A stretch of DNA of 64,000 nt. Source: a virus. Shown piece by piece: positions 50,452 through 58,843 of this stretch. Position 1 is the stretch's first letter; the number at the start of each line of letters is the position of its first letter. A program made the position numbers and the translations under genes. The notes beneath the pieces were generated by a model. The model saw nothing but the letters and a program-made list of their open reading frames with translations. It had not been told where the DNA came from and ran no database searches. The DNA lies in the IMG/VR virus record IMGVR_UViG_3300030102_007788, positions 33,139-97,138 of that record; one strand, given 5' to 3'.

Positions 50452-50870
50452 AATTGGCAATAGTTAGCGGCGGGTTTGACCCAGTGCATATAGGTCATCT
50501 TGAGTTATTCGAGAAAGCTAAATCAATGGCAGACTCTTTGTATGTCATTATCAATAGCGACAAATTTCTTGAGAGAAAAAAGGGCAAACCTTTTATGAAC
50601 TTCAGAGAAAGGTCTACTATTGTCCAAGCCTTGAAACCTGTTAACATGATTATTGGCAGTATCGATGTGGATGATACGGTATGTAAAACTTTGAAGTGGG
50701 TACATGGTATGTACAAACAAAGATATAGTGAAATAATGTTTTGCAACGGTGGAGACCGAACAGGCGGCACAAATACCCCAGAGCATGAGTTATGTCAGGA
50801 GTTGGGTATTGAAACTGTTTACGGACTCGGCGAAAAAGTACAGAGCAGTAGTTGGCTGTTAAAGAAATGA
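50448..50870 (+). CDS. Nucleotidylyltransferase, cytidylyltransferase-like
   Basis: A 140-residue enzyme of the HIGH-type nucleotidyltransferase superfamily. GGFDPVHIGHLELFEKAK has the T/H-x-G-H motif and SSSWLLKK is the C-terminal S/T signature. It may activate a sugar or alcohol phosphate for the glycan pathway (as RfaE2 or TagD do). Overlaps the cupin gene by four bases. Confidence 0.82.
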   Translation: MKLAIVSGGFDPVHIGHLELFEKAKSMADSLYVIINSDKFLERKKGKPFMNFRERSTIVQALKPVNMIIGSIDVDDTVCKTLKWVHGMYKQRYSEIMFCNGGDRTGGTNTPEHELCQELGIETVYGLGEKVQSSSWLLKK

Positions 50871-51619
50871 AAACGTTTATATTATTCATGGTGGCTTCCG
50901 TCGCTGCTTTCGCGCAGACAGCGGAAGATAGATCAATCGTTTCCTTTACAAACGAATACATTCCTGAGCTTGATGAAAGGGTACTGACTCGCGAAGAAAT
51001 TTGGGAAGAGCCTAAAGGAAAAGAATATTACCCCATCAACGATATCATTACAAAGAAAACCTTATTTATACCTGTCACAGGGGCAAATAAAGCTTTTTAT
51101 CAATCTCTAAATTATTACAACAGAAATCTTTTTATGGCGCTAAGAAAAGCTGCTGAAAAAGCCAGAGAAGATAAAAAAACGATGTATGTTAATATTGTAG
51201 GCGGGCAGGGGATTCCTGCTCATACATTTGGAGGCAGAAACAATACATATAAAGCCTCTGAATATACAGAAGGGCAATGGACTGTTCTTGGAATAAGCCC
51301 AAAAGGTGATCTAGTAAAAGATCATTACCAACATGGAGAGTATGGTAAGCTGGGCCGTGATGGCATCTCTTACGAGCATGCTATAAAAACATTCAAAGCC
51401 ACCGCTCTACGTAAAGCCGCGGAGAGAGCTGAGAAAAATGACGAGGAAAATGACTGGCATGTTATATTTGATTTAGGCGATCAAGTATCCCAAACTTATA
51501 TATTTAAAACTTTTTCTGAGTATGAGGAATTTTACAATTTAACTCGATTATATGAACAAGATAAAAGTTCATACGAGGTAAAGAAGGTCAAGGCGTCAAA
51601 ACCTTTAACTGAAAAATAG
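50867..51619 (+). CDS. Secreted protein of unknown function
   Basis: From the ATG at 50867 (overlapping the previous stop) the product has 250 residues with a clean signal peptide, MKTFILFMVASVAAFAQ. The mature part is charged, with repeated KAAEKAREDKK-like helices and a Gly-rich segment (VNIVGGQGIPAHTFGGRN). No catalytic motif seen. A phage protein exported to the periplasm might act on the host envelope or against other phages. Confidence 0.6.
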   Translation: MKTFILFMVASVAAFAQTAEDRSIVSFTNEYIPELDERVLTREEIWEEPKGKEYYPINDIITKKTLFIPVTGANKAFYQSLNYYNRNLFMALRKAAEKAREDKKTMYVNIVGGQGIPAHTFGGRNNTYKASEYTEGQWTVLGISPKGDLVKDHYQHGEYGKLGRDGISYEHAIKTFKATALRKAAERAEKNDEENDWHVIFDLGDQVSQTYIFKTFSEYEEFYNLTRLYEQDKSSYEVKKVKASKPLTEK

Positions 51620-51626
51620 CCTTGAA

Positions 51627-52226
51627 ATGAACTCTGTCAAATTAGACAAACAGGTTCTAAAAAACTTAGTTTCGTTAGGTAAAAAACGTCACGAAGCTAA
51701 AGATATTTCTTTTCGTAATCACAGCAAGCATGGAAGATTTCGCAAATACAAAGGTGATAGCGATGTTACTATTTATGATTTAACAGTTACAAAACGTCAT
51801 ATCCCTCACATCGCTGGCGTTATAGGTGAGTTCGCCTACGGCAAACTTATAGGAGAAGATGTAGATCGAAAAATATACTCCGTTAGGGATGACGGGGTAG
51901 ACTTCAAAAACGGAGCAGAGGTAAAGACTTCAACGTTCTATACAGGCTCCTTTGGCCAGACCGAGCTTAAAATACCTAAAAGGGAATATATCGAAAGAAG
52001 CCCTAGCCTTTACGTGCTTGCTCGATTGAATTCTAAACTATTACTTAAATCTCCCAACGAAATGATTGTTGACATTTTGGGTCAAATCTCTAATAATAAG
52101 TTTGATTCTTTGAAACAAGAGAAGCAATACATTGAGGGTGGCCCAATTAACTATGTCGTAAAACAAAGCGACCTCGACCCCGTAAAAGTGGTTGAGAAAC
52201 CTTGGTTTTTTGACCTTTGGAATTAA
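51627..52226 (+). CDS. Restriction endonuclease-like PD-(D/E)XK protein
   Basis: A 199-residue protein. GVIGEFAYGKLIGEDVDRKI and then DDGVDFKNGAEVKTSTFYTG form the typical D...E-x-K nuclease site. The N-terminus is a short basic helical part. It may cut host DNA or act in recombination. Confidence 0.6.
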   Translation: MNSVKLDKQVLKNLVSLGKKRHEAKDISFRNHSKHGRFRKYKGDSDVTIYDLTVTKRHIPHIAGVIGEFAYGKLIGEDVDRKIYSVRDDGVDFKNGAEVKTSTFYTGSFGQTELKIPKREYIERSPSLYVLARLNSKLLLKSPNEMIVDILGQISNNKFDSLKQEKQYIEGGPINYVVKQSDLDPVKVVEKPWFFDLWN

Positions 52227-52235
52227 TTACGCTTT

Positions 52236-52727
52236 ATGGGAATGTTTGATGAAATAAAAGTACCTAAGTCCTATTTAAAAGGACTCCTGACAAAAGACCA
52301 AGAGAAACTCCTTAGTGGTAATAATTACCAGACTAAATCTTTTGAAAACTTTTTGGGGCAATATAAAATTTATAGACAGAGATTGTATTTTAAAGATGCC
52401 GAGTGCTCTAAAGAGGAAAAGTGGGTAAGGACTTCGCATAGCGGAAAAGTTAATTTTTATAACTCTATGACTGACCAAGATGGAAATGAATGGTGGGCTG
52501 AGTTTGGTTTTTTATTTAAAGATGGGGTTTTAGATAAAAAAGAGGTAGTTAAATTTGAGATGATGGAAACCGCTGAAGAGGCAAAGAGAAAAGCAGAGAG
52601 ATTTCTGCAAACCTCAAAGGAGCAAGACGCTATTCGAGCCACGTTTAAGTATAAGTTTTTCAATTGCCTGAGTAGATTTTTTTATAAATTTTATTCGTGG
52701 AGTCAAAAAAAGATAACTTTTAGGTGA
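52236..52727 (+). CDS. Hypothetical phage protein (MGMFDEIK family)
   Basis: A 163-residue protein. The N-terminus MGMFDEIKVPKSYLKG is a start seen in many phage proteins of unknown use. Later a Trp-rich stretch (NEWWAEFGFLFKDG) and a helical basic C-terminus. Confidence 0.5.
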   Translation: MGMFDEIKVPKSYLKGLLTKDQEKLLSGNNYQTKSFENFLGQYKIYRQRLYFKDAECSKEEKWVRTSHSGKVNFYNSMTDQDGNEWWAEFGFLFKDGVLDKKEVVKFEMMETAEEAKRKAERFLQTSKEQDAIRATFKYKFFNCLSRFFYKFYSWSQKKITFR

Positions 52728-52763
52728 GGTAAGTTCAAACACCTAAATCTCTAGTTAAATATT

Positions 52764-53006
52764 ATGAAATCATTCATTAACTTCGAGTATATGATTACTC
52801 CGGGAATCTTAAAGATTCTTTGTTATATTGGGGCAGTAGTTACTGTCGTTATGGGAATTTTTGCGCTTTTCTCGGGAGCTTCCGATGCGGCGACAGCCGG
52901 AATTAGCTTGATGGTTTTGGGGCCAATAGCTTGCCGTATTTATACAGAGCTGTTGTTGGTCATCTTTGAAATCCATAAGACTCTCAAAGAAATACGAGAT
53001 AAGTAA
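52764..53006 (+). CDS. DUF4282-like small membrane protein
   Basis: An 80-residue protein with two predicted membrane segments: ILCYIGAVVTVVMGIFALFS (19-38) and a second around residues 45-68 (SLMVLGPIACRIYTELLLVI). The N-terminal FEYMITPGILKIL and the G-P-I-x-x-R-I-Y-x-E motif match DUF4282. Confidence 0.75.
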   Translation: MKSFINFEYMITPGILKILCYIGAVVTVVMGIFALFSGASDAATAGISLMVLGPIACRIYTELLLVIFEIHKTLKEIRDK

Positions 53007-53023
53007 TAGGGGTGTGAATCTCC

Positions 53024-53099
53024 GCCCCGATGGCCGAAAGGATAAGGCAACAGCCTTCTAAGCTGTAGATTCTAGGTTCGAATCCTAGTCGGGGTACCA
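53024..53099 (+). tRNA. tRNA-Arg (anticodon UCU)
   Basis: A 76-base cloverleaf with an encoded CCA. The acceptor GCCCCGA pairs with TCGGGGT (the first pair is G-U), anticodon stem ACAGC/GCTGT with loop CTTCTAA, so TCT reads AGA, and T arm CTAGG/CCTAG. AGA is a common codon here, so the phage may supplement the host. Confidence 0.95.
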
Positions 53100-53171
53100 T
53101 TTTGAATTTATTTGTTTTACTGCTAAAAAACTACTGGAAATTTAAATTTAAAAATTTATTTTTTAAAGAGC

Positions 53172-53181
53172 GGTGTAATTG
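53172..53181 (+). promoter_or_regulatory. GTGTAAT box before the zinc-ribbon gene
   Basis: GGTGTAATTG six bases before the ATG at 53188. Fits the AGTGTAATAT family. Confidence 0.4.
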
Positions 53182-53187
53182 CAAAGT

Positions 53188-53307
53188 ATGTGTGACTGCT
53201 CCGAATGCAAAAAAGGGTTTGAAGAAATAGACCTTATTTGGGTGCAGGTAAAGAAAGAACTTTTATTACTCTGTAAGGAGTGCTACAAAAAATTATATGA
53301 ACGTTAA
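53188..53307 (+). CDS. Small zinc-ribbon-like protein
   Basis: A 39-residue protein starting MCDCSECKKGFEEI. It has a CxCxxC at the start and CKEC near the end (residues 29-32), which could bind a zinc ion. Its end overlaps thyX by 11 bases. Too short to place further. Confidence 0.55.
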   Translation: MCDCSECKKGFEEIDLIWVQVKKELLLLCKECYKKLYER

Positions 53308-53938
53308 GCTTATTTCATTATCTCAACCGCATGATAGCAGTATGAGTTGTGAAGATTTGATTGCTTACTGCGCTAGAGTTAGCAACCCATCTAATCAGAA
53401 CAACACCGCAACAGCCCCAAAACTGTTGAAGTATTTGATCAAACACCGTCATTGGTCTCCTTTCGAGATGGTAAGCATGACTCTCGAAATAAAAACTAGC
53501 AGAGCTATCGCTGCGCAAATTTTAAGGCATCGCAGTTTTAGCTTTCAAGAGTTTAGCCAAAGATATTCTGAAGCTCAAACTTTAGAACCTGTGGAAATAA
53601 GGAAGCAGGCTGAAAAAAATCGCCAGAGTAGTGTTGATGGATTTCAGGATTCTTATTTACTTTCCAGAGTAAGAGAACATACCGCAAAAGGCATTTCATT
53701 ATACAAAGAGTTGGTGGCAGCAGGAGCGGCAAAAGAGTCGGCAAGAATGATTCTACCGCTTACCACTGAAACAACAATGTATATGGGAGGAACTATTAGA
53801 TCTTGGGTGCATTATATAGATTTACGGTCACAAGAGGACACACAGAAAGAGCACAGAGAAATAGCTTTAGCATGCAGGGATATTTTTTGCGAGAACTTCC
53901 CTAACATTTCTGAAGCGTTGGAGTGGAAAAGTGTGTAA
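53297..53938 (+). CDS. thyX: Flavin-dependent thymidylate synthase
   Basis: A 213-residue enzyme that makes dTMP from dUMP with FAD and methylene-THF. The ThyX motif RHRSFSFQEFSQRYS is at residues 77-91. HRHWSPFEMVSMTLEIKTSR before it and LPLTTETTMYMGGTIRSWVH after it (with the substrate-binding Arg) complete the active site. With dCMP deaminase and dut it forms a dTTP route. Stop overlaps a GTGTAAT box. Confidence 0.95.
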   Translation: MNVKLISLSQPHDSSMSCEDLIAYCARVSNPSNQNNTATAPKLLKYLIKHRHWSPFEMVSMTLEIKTSRAIAAQILRHRSFSFQEFSQRYSEAQTLEPVEIRKQAEKNRQSSVDGFQDSYLLSRVREHTAKGISLYKELVAAGAAKESARMILPLTTETTMYMGGTIRSWVHYIDLRSQEDTQKEHREIALACRDIFCENFPNISEALEWKSV

Positions 53939-53941
53939 TTT
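53932..53941 (+). promoter_or_regulatory. GTGTAAT box over the thyX stop
   Basis: TGTGTAATTT includes the thyX stop codon and lies six bases before the ATG at 53948. Resembles the AGTGTAATAT boxes. Confidence 0.35.
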
Positions 53942-53947
53942 TAGAAA

Positions 53948-55123
53948 ATGATTGTTGATTTCACATCTCAAATTATAGCGGAAAAAGAGAATAAGACTCT
54001 TAACAAGCCTTTTCGTACCCCCGGCGGCCCTAAAAAGTTTTCAGTTTATGTTAAAAATGAGAAGGGCAACGTTGTAAAAGTTAATTTTGGCGACCCAAAT
54101 ATGGAGATCAAGCGCGACGACCCTAACCGACGTAAGAATTTTCGTGCTCGTCATAACTGCGACAACCCCGGCCCAAAAACAAAAGCTCGCTATTGGTCTT
54201 GTAAAATGTGGAGCAAGAAGAGCGTTACCCAGATGACTAAAGGCTCACATCCGGGGTATGATTGGGACGGTGAAACTATTTTTGATTTAGATGAGATCCT
54301 TACAATTAACCCAGCTCTTGCTTTAATAGACGACCCAGAGGAGGAGGAAAATGAAGAAGGCTGCGACTGTAATACTGATTGTGGATGTGAAGAGGCTGAA
54401 GCGGCTCACGACATGTCTAAGTATAGCTTTAATAACCCCGGTGAGGCTATGAAAAAAGCCAAAGAAATGGGGTTTGACGATATTCACACTCACGGCGATG
54501 GGGATGATACAGTTTTTATGCCGGGGCCAAGCCATGAAGCTTTAATGAAGAAACTGGAGTCTAAAGGTAGCTTGTGGAAAAACATACATAATAAAAGAGA
54601 AAGAATTAAAAAAGGCTCTGGAGAAAAAATGAGAAAGAAGGGGGATAAGGGCGCTCCAACTCCTGAGCAAATGAAAAAAGCCAAGAAGAAGAAGGTATAC
54701 GCTGAGTACGACATGACTCTCGAAGAATATGATGAGGTTATGGATTTAGAGGATGCTGTTGCTGCAAGGCCGGGGCGCAAGTCAGGAGCTCAAACACCAG
54801 CCAAACCCAGCGAAAGAAAAAAGGGCTCTTCTAAAAACAAACCCGGCAGCGCAGGTAAGGGTGGGTCGGCAATCACATTTTCAGAAAAAGTTATTAACTC
54901 TCTCAAAAATAAAGTAAAAGAACATAATTCTAAAAGTAAGAAAAAAGTCACACTTGGTCAACTGAAAAAGGTCTATAGAAGAGGAGCGGGGGCTTTCTCC
55001 CAATCCCATAGGCCCGGTATGACTAGGGGAGGGTGGGCCATGGCTCGCGTTAACATGTTCTTAAAAATGAAGCGAGGCGGGAAAGTTAAGGATTCTTACC
55101 GCAAAGCTGATGGAGATATCTAA
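53948..55123 (+). CDS. Conserved phage protein with DUF5872-like C-terminus
   Basis: A 391-residue protein of two parts. Residues 1-120: NKPFRTPGGPKKFSVYVKNE, VVKVNFGDPNMEIKRDDP and ARYWSCKMWS, a domain common in phages and often next to structural genes. Then an acidic, Cys-rich linker (CDCNTDCGCEE) and a long basic Gly/Lys part, closing with the DUF5872-like end (KKVTLGQLKKVYRRGAGAFS, RPGMTRGGWAMARVNMFLKM). Role not known. Confidence 0.65.
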   Translation: MIVDFTSQIIAEKENKTLNKPFRTPGGPKKFSVYVKNEKGNVVKVNFGDPNMEIKRDDPNRRKNFRARHNCDNPGPKTKARYWSCKMWSKKSVTQMTKGSHPGYDWDGETIFDLDEILTINPALALIDDPEEEENEEGCDCNTDCGCEEAEAAHDMSKYSFNNPGEAMKKAKEMGFDDIHTHGDGDDTVFMPGPSHEALMKKLESKGSLWKNIHNKRERIKKGSGEKMRKKGDKGAPTPEQMKKAKKKKVYAEYDMTLEEYDEVMDLEDAVAARPGRKSGAQTPAKPSERKKGSSKNKPGSAGKGGSAITFSEKVINSLKNKVKEHNSKSKKKVTLGQLKKVYRRGAGAFSQSHRPGMTRGGWAMARVNMFLKMKRGGKVKDSYRKADGDI

Positions 55124-55124
55124 T

Positions 55125-55271
55125 ATGTCTAGCAAAGAGCAAATTCAAGATATGATTGAGGATTTATCCGGTTTAGATATTAGCCGCATGGGGGAAGAAG
55201 AGAGGGAAGAGGCGACTTATATTGTGAACGATATTATCATTTCTCTTGAAGAATTAATAGATTTATTGTAG
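55125..55271 (+). CDS. Hypothetical acidic protein
   Basis: A 48-residue protein starting MSSKEQIQDMIEDLSGLDIS, highly acidic and helical, one base after the previous stop. No family recognised. Confidence 0.5.
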   Translation: MSSKEQIQDMIEDLSGLDISRMGEEEREEATYIVNDIIISLEELIDLL

Positions 55272-55292
55272 TTTTCGAGGCACAATACTTAA

Positions 55293-55649
55293 ATGTATGA
55301 GTATAGTGCTGAAGTCCTCAGAATAGTTGACGGTGACACGGTTGATGTATTAATTGACTGTGGTTTTTCTACTTTCCGCAAAGAAAGGGTGCGTCTTTAC
55401 GGTATAAACGCCCCTGAGAGCCGTACCAGAGACAAAGAAGAGAAGGTTAGGGGTCTAGCCGCCAAAGCGCGTTTAGAGGAGCTTATAAGCCTTACCTCGT
55501 CAAAAATTGTCATAAAGACGGAACTAGACAAGAAAGGTAAATATGGTCGAATACTTGGGGTGCTATGGGATGAGGATAAGAAGAAAAACTTTAATCAAAT
55601 GCTTGTCTCAGAAGGGCATGCAGTAGAATATAACGGGGGCGAAAGATGA
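55293..55649 (+). CDS. Thermonuclease (SNase) family nuclease
   Basis: A 118-residue protein. RIVDGDTVDVLID and RVRLYGINAPESRTRD hold the catalytic Asp/Arg/Glu set of the staphylococcal nuclease fold; KGKYGRILG gives the second Arg. No signal peptide, so it is cytoplasmic. Stop overlaps next gene by four bases. Confidence 0.88.
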   Translation: MYEYSAEVLRIVDGDTVDVLIDCGFSTFRKERVRLYGINAPESRTRDKEEKVRGLAAKARLEELISLTSSKIVIKTELDKKGKYGRILGVLWDEDKKKNFNQMLVSEGHAVEYNGGER

Positions 55650-55876
55650 CACCTGACTGCTTAGCGAAAAGAGTTTTTTTATGTTTCTTGTTGGTTATAA
55701 TTTTTATTGGCTGCGCCGGATGCCATAGCGTTAAGTGGGAGTGGTTACCCCAAGGCAAAAAATTAAAACTTAATAAAGAAGTCCCCCGTTTTTCAGACCC
55801 GCGACCTTTCATTAACGGGAGCGAAACAGGCGAGCCCACCCCCAAAGGAATAACTATTATTAAAGGCAGCTTTTAA
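55646..55876 (+). CDS. Lipoprotein
   Basis: A 76-residue protein with a hydrophobic N-terminus FLCFLLVIIFIGCAGC, ending in a lipobox-like GCAGC, so it should be lipidated at a cysteine near 23-26. The mature part is short (KWEWLPQGKKLKLNKEVPRF). Could be an outer-membrane spanin or an immunity lipoprotein; no i-spanin partner is evident. Confidence 0.6.
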   Translation: MTPDCLAKRVFLCFLLVIIFIGCAGCHSVKWEWLPQGKKLKLNKEVPRFSDPRPFINGSETGEPTPKGITIIKGSF

Positions 55877-56484
55877 TGAACATTGGTGTTATCAGTTTTG
55901 AGTGCCCACCAAATAACGATAGGGCTCTCAGTTTCCCAAATAAACAAAAGTATTGCGACAAGCACGGCTATACTTTTCTGTCTTATACCGAATCCTTAAA
56001 TGAATATTGTCATCCATCTTGGAGTAAAATACTATATCTAATTAAACATTTGCGGGATTTTGACTGGCTTGTATGGACTGATGCTGATACCTATATCATA
56101 AATTCTGATATAAAACTTGAAAGCTTTATTAAGAATGGTAAGGAGTTTATTATACAATGTGACACCGAGGGAAATTATACAGCTATTAACGCAGGAGTTA
56201 TCTTTGTAAAAAATTCTCAGTTCTGTTATAACCTTTTAAAAATATGGTGGGAAACACACACGATGGAGATGTGTAGGAACCTCAATAATGATGAGTGGGA
56301 ACAGCTCGGGCTTAAGTACCTAATAGGCCAGAAAGGTGAGAAGTATCAGGGTATAATTGATGTTATATTGGACGATAAAACAGGATTTAATGTTATACCG
56401 GAGTTTACAGATGAAAATACTTTTATAATGCATGCTAGAAAACCGCATAAAAACATAGAAGATGTTAAGCATTTGATTTTTTAG
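55876..56484 (+). CDS. Glycosyltransferase family 34-like (Gma12/Mnn10 type)
   Basis: A 202-residue protein. NKQKYCDKHGYTFLSYTESL, then HPSWSKILYLIKHL and DWLVWTDADTYIIN (DxD) match the Gma12/Mnn10 group line by line; INAGVIFVKNSQFCYNLLKI is the usual N-A-G strand. Fungal and plant families are the known members; a phage copy is unusual. No membrane anchor. Confidence 0.68.
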   Translation: MNIGVISFECPPNNDRALSFPNKQKYCDKHGYTFLSYTESLNEYCHPSWSKILYLIKHLRDFDWLVWTDADTYIINSDIKLESFIKNGKEFIIQCDTEGNYTAINAGVIFVKNSQFCYNLLKIWWETHTMEMCRNLNNDEWEQLGLKYLIGQKGEKYQGIIDVILDDKTGFNVIPEFTDENTFIMHARKPHKNIEDVKHLIF

Positions 56485-56485
56485 A

Positions 56486-56737
56486 ATGAAAGATTATATA
56501 AAAAAAGCTTTAGATGACTTGGTAAAGAATAGGCCGCAAATAAACTTAGATAGTGAGGCGGCTAGAATTCAGATTGCGGAGCATGTCGCTCACTGCATAA
56601 AAGAATCTTTAGTAGAGGAAACTAAAGATAAATGTGTTATTTGCGGGTGCGTAACAGAGTATGATAGATTTGATCATATCGATAAAAGATACTTCTATGT
56701 AGAAGGGGCCGGGCAGCTTTGCCCAGACTGTTACTAG
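56486..56737 (+). CDS. Small zinc-finger-like protein
   Basis: An 83-residue protein. CVICGCVTEYDRFDH and CPDCY give a C-x2-C ... C-x2-C zinc site in the C-terminal half; the N-terminus is a helix. No family recognised. Confidence 0.5.
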   Translation: MKDYIKKALDDLVKNRPQINLDSEAARIQIAEHVAHCIKESLVEETKDKCVICGCVTEYDRFDHIDKRYFYVEGAGQLCPDCY

Positions 56738-56741
56738 TGCT

Positions 56742-57890
56742 TTGACAAACGTAGTTTTTATTTCTAATTTTAGTGGTCCTTCAGGTTCCGCAATAGCTGC
56801 CCGCGGTTACTTCAAAATACTTGCGACTCACCCAAAAATAAATTTAAAAGCAATAAACGCTAAACCCGAAGGGGCGATAGGCGAAGAACCTGAAAACTTT
56901 AACAGGTATCTCAGCAAAAGTCTTCCGGAAAGCTATGTCCTTATCTATCTTATAGAGCCGGGAGAACAGCATCTAACTAATGCTTGCGACCAAACCGGTT
57001 GTAACATCAGAAAAATAATACAGCATTCCACAAAATGTTTAATATTTACCGCGTGGGAATGTATAGGTATTCCAAATACGTGGAGAAATTTTTTTAACAA
57101 TTACGCAGACGAAGTAGTAACTTATTGTAATTTTCAGCAAAGAAATTTATCGGGAGAGCTAAACAGGACTGTTAATATCATTCCTCATTTAGTATCTGTA
57201 AATACCCAAGGAACTAGCAATAACTCTAACACTGAAAAATTCAGGATATTGTCTATCTCCCAATGGTCTGAGAGGAAGGGCTTCGATATAGCTATTCAAG
57301 CGTATTTATGTGAATTTTTTAACCACCAAGATGTAGAGTTTGTGATAAAAACTTATGGTAGATCTGGCGTCGCTGGCGAAGACCTTGAGATAAAAAAACA
57401 AATAATGAATTATAAAGCTAACTGTTCTCGTCTTGGACAACTACCAAAATGTCAAATCAAATTATGGGTAGCGGCTACTACATTTAACAATATAGATCGC
57501 CTCTATGATAATTGTGACTTGTACTTTTCTCCCACAAGAGGAGAGGGTTTTGGACTGACTATTGCTGAAGCTTTAGTTAGAGGTAAAAGAGTTTTAGTCC
57601 CAGATCAAGGAGGGCATTTGGACTACATCCACCCTAACAATTATTTTATAAAAAGTCGATGGGAGACGATGAGATGTGCCGATTGGAGTATAAATTATTC
57701 ATCTGAGTTTAAGTTAGTTGAACCAGATTTTGAAGATACTAGATTACAGTTAAGAAAAGCTTACGAAGACTTTACAAATAAGAAACAAGAATGGGCAAAT
57801 AAACAAGAGGCCAGCCAAAAATTTACGATGGATTATCTTTCAGAAGATAAGATAAAAAGTAGTCTAGAAAGAGTATTAGGTATAAAATAA
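56742..57890 (+). CDS. Glycosyltransferase family 4-like (GT-B)
   Basis: A 382-residue protein read from a TTG at 56742, just after the previous stop. N-terminal SNFSGPSGSAIAARGYFKIL is the acceptor domain; SISQWSERKGFDIAIQAYLC, and SPTRGEGFGLTIAEALVRGK with the donor-binding E-x7-E, lie in the second half. Confidence 0.82.
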   Translation: MTNVVFISNFSGPSGSAIAARGYFKILATHPKINLKAINAKPEGAIGEEPENFNRYLSKSLPESYVLIYLIEPGEQHLTNACDQTGCNIRKIIQHSTKCLIFTAWECIGIPNTWRNFFNNYADEVVTYCNFQQRNLSGELNRTVNIIPHLVSVNTQGTSNNSNTEKFRILSISQWSERKGFDIAIQAYLCEFFNHQDVEFVIKTYGRSGVAGEDLEIKKQIMNYKANCSRLGQLPKCQIKLWVAATTFNNIDRLYDNCDLYFSPTRGEGFGLTIAEALVRGKRVLVPDQGGHLDYIHPNNYFIKSRWETMRCADWSINYSSEFKLVEPDFEDTRLQLRKAYEDFTNKKQEWANKQEASQKFTMDYLSEDKIKSSLERVLGIK

Positions 57891-57895
57891 GGGCA

Positions 57896-57985
57896 ATGAC
57901 GAAAAAAGAGATTATAAGTTTTTGGATACTCATACTTTTATGTATTGTATTAAACTGTTTTTTGGCCGCTAAATATTTAGTATGA
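57896..57985 (+). CDS. Micro-protein with one membrane segment
   Basis: A 29-residue protein starting MTKKEIISF, then a hydrophobic stretch WILILLCIVLNCFLAAKYLV. Overlaps the next ORF by four bases (ATGA), which favours translation. Could be a holin-like or accessory lysis peptide. Confidence 0.45.
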   Translation: MTKKEIISFWILILLCIVLNCFLAAKYLV

Positions 57986-58107
57986 TTGAGCTAGCATTAC
58001 AAGTTACATCGGGATTAATAATCTTTATAGCATTCATGTTTGCTTGGTCGTCTACCAGACTAGTAGAAGAAAAAAAGAAAAGAAAGAAAGATAAGGATAG
58101 TGATTAA
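57982..58107 (+). CDS. Micro-protein with one membrane segment
   Basis: A 41-residue protein. ALQVTSGLIIFIAFMFAWSS forms one membrane helix, followed by a very basic tail (EEKKKRKKDKDSD). Overlaps both neighbours. May belong to a small holin or antiholin set. Confidence 0.45.
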   Translation: MIELALQVTSGLIIFIAFMFAWSSTRLVEEKKKRKKDKDSD

Positions 58108-58294
58108 AAAACTATGGCTGATTTGGTGCAGGACGGTTGACCACCGTATCGGAAAGAATGACGATGATGAGCCAGAAATACCTATCCTTACCCTAAAGCA
58201 AGCTCAGATAAGTCTTTTTATTAGGACTTTTATTATTCTTGTAAATTTAATTACGTGTTTTTTCATAGTAGCTAATATAATACATAAATGGTAA
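58100..58294 (+). CDS. Small membrane protein, GTG start
   Basis: A 64-residue protein read from GTG at 58100, overlapping the previous gene by eight bases. It has a C-terminal hydrophobic segment FIRTFIILVNLITCFFIVAN and a charged middle. The third of three membrane micro-proteins. Confidence 0.45.
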   Translation: MIKKLWLIWCRTVDHRIGKNDDDEPEIPILTLKQAQISLFIRTFIILVNLITCFFIVANIIHKW

Positions 58295-58590
58295 ACGAAA
58301 AAGATATCGAAAAAATCCTGAACGATCTTCTTGAAAAAGACCAGTCCGCAATGATAGCTTTGCTATCTTTAACTGTACCAACTAAAAAAGCAGTTTTGGA
58401 GGATTACGACGTTAGGTTTGGTAGTCGTGGCGGCGATTACCCTCAGCTTGGGATAATCACCATACTAAACAAGATCATTGAGAGTTCAAATAAAAGGATT
58501 AAGTTTGATTATAGCTGCGATCCCATCAGTATGGAAATGACCCCACATAAATTTAAATTAGTGGATATAAATAAAAGATATGACGTATAA
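58288..58590 (+). CDS. Hypothetical protein
   Basis: A 100-residue soluble protein starting MVNEKDIEKILNDLL. Overlaps the membrane micro-protein gene by seven bases and the next gene by 11. No family recognised. Confidence 0.45.
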   Translation: MVNEKDIEKILNDLLEKDQSAMIALLSLTVPTKKAVLEDYDVRFGSRGGDYPQLGIITILNKIIESSNKRIKFDYSCDPISMEMTPHKFKLVDINKRYDV

Positions 58591-58843
58591 AGAGTTACTG
58601 TTTAAAATGGCGAGAAGGGGGATGTTGAGTCTCTCTAACGACAAAGATGGACGAGGCCTCTTCTGGATGGGTATGAGCAATATGGAAGCTCTTGAAAAAG
58701 AGTTTGATTGGAAAGATTTTGAAGGGGAAGATCCGCCTGAAAAAGAATACTACATAGACAAGCAGGGAAGAAGGCAGGAGAAGTGCGAAGACTTTGAATA
58801 TAGACAGTATCCATTCAAAAGTGAATCAGAAAACGTCAAATAA
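58580..58843 (+). CDS. Hypothetical protein
   Basis: An 87-residue protein with MARRGMLSLSNDKDGRGLFW near the start and a charged C-terminus. No family recognised. Its 3' end overlaps the start of the next small gene. Confidence 0.45.
   Translation: MTYKELLFKMARRGMLSLSNDKDGRGLFWMGMSNMEALEKEFDWKDFEGEDPPEKEYYIDKQGRRQEKCEDFEYRQYPFKSESENVK

Noticed and set aside
53100-53187. Second tRNA after tRNA-Arg
   Set aside because: No cloverleaf can be drawn; the stretch is AT-rich and holds only a promoter-like box.
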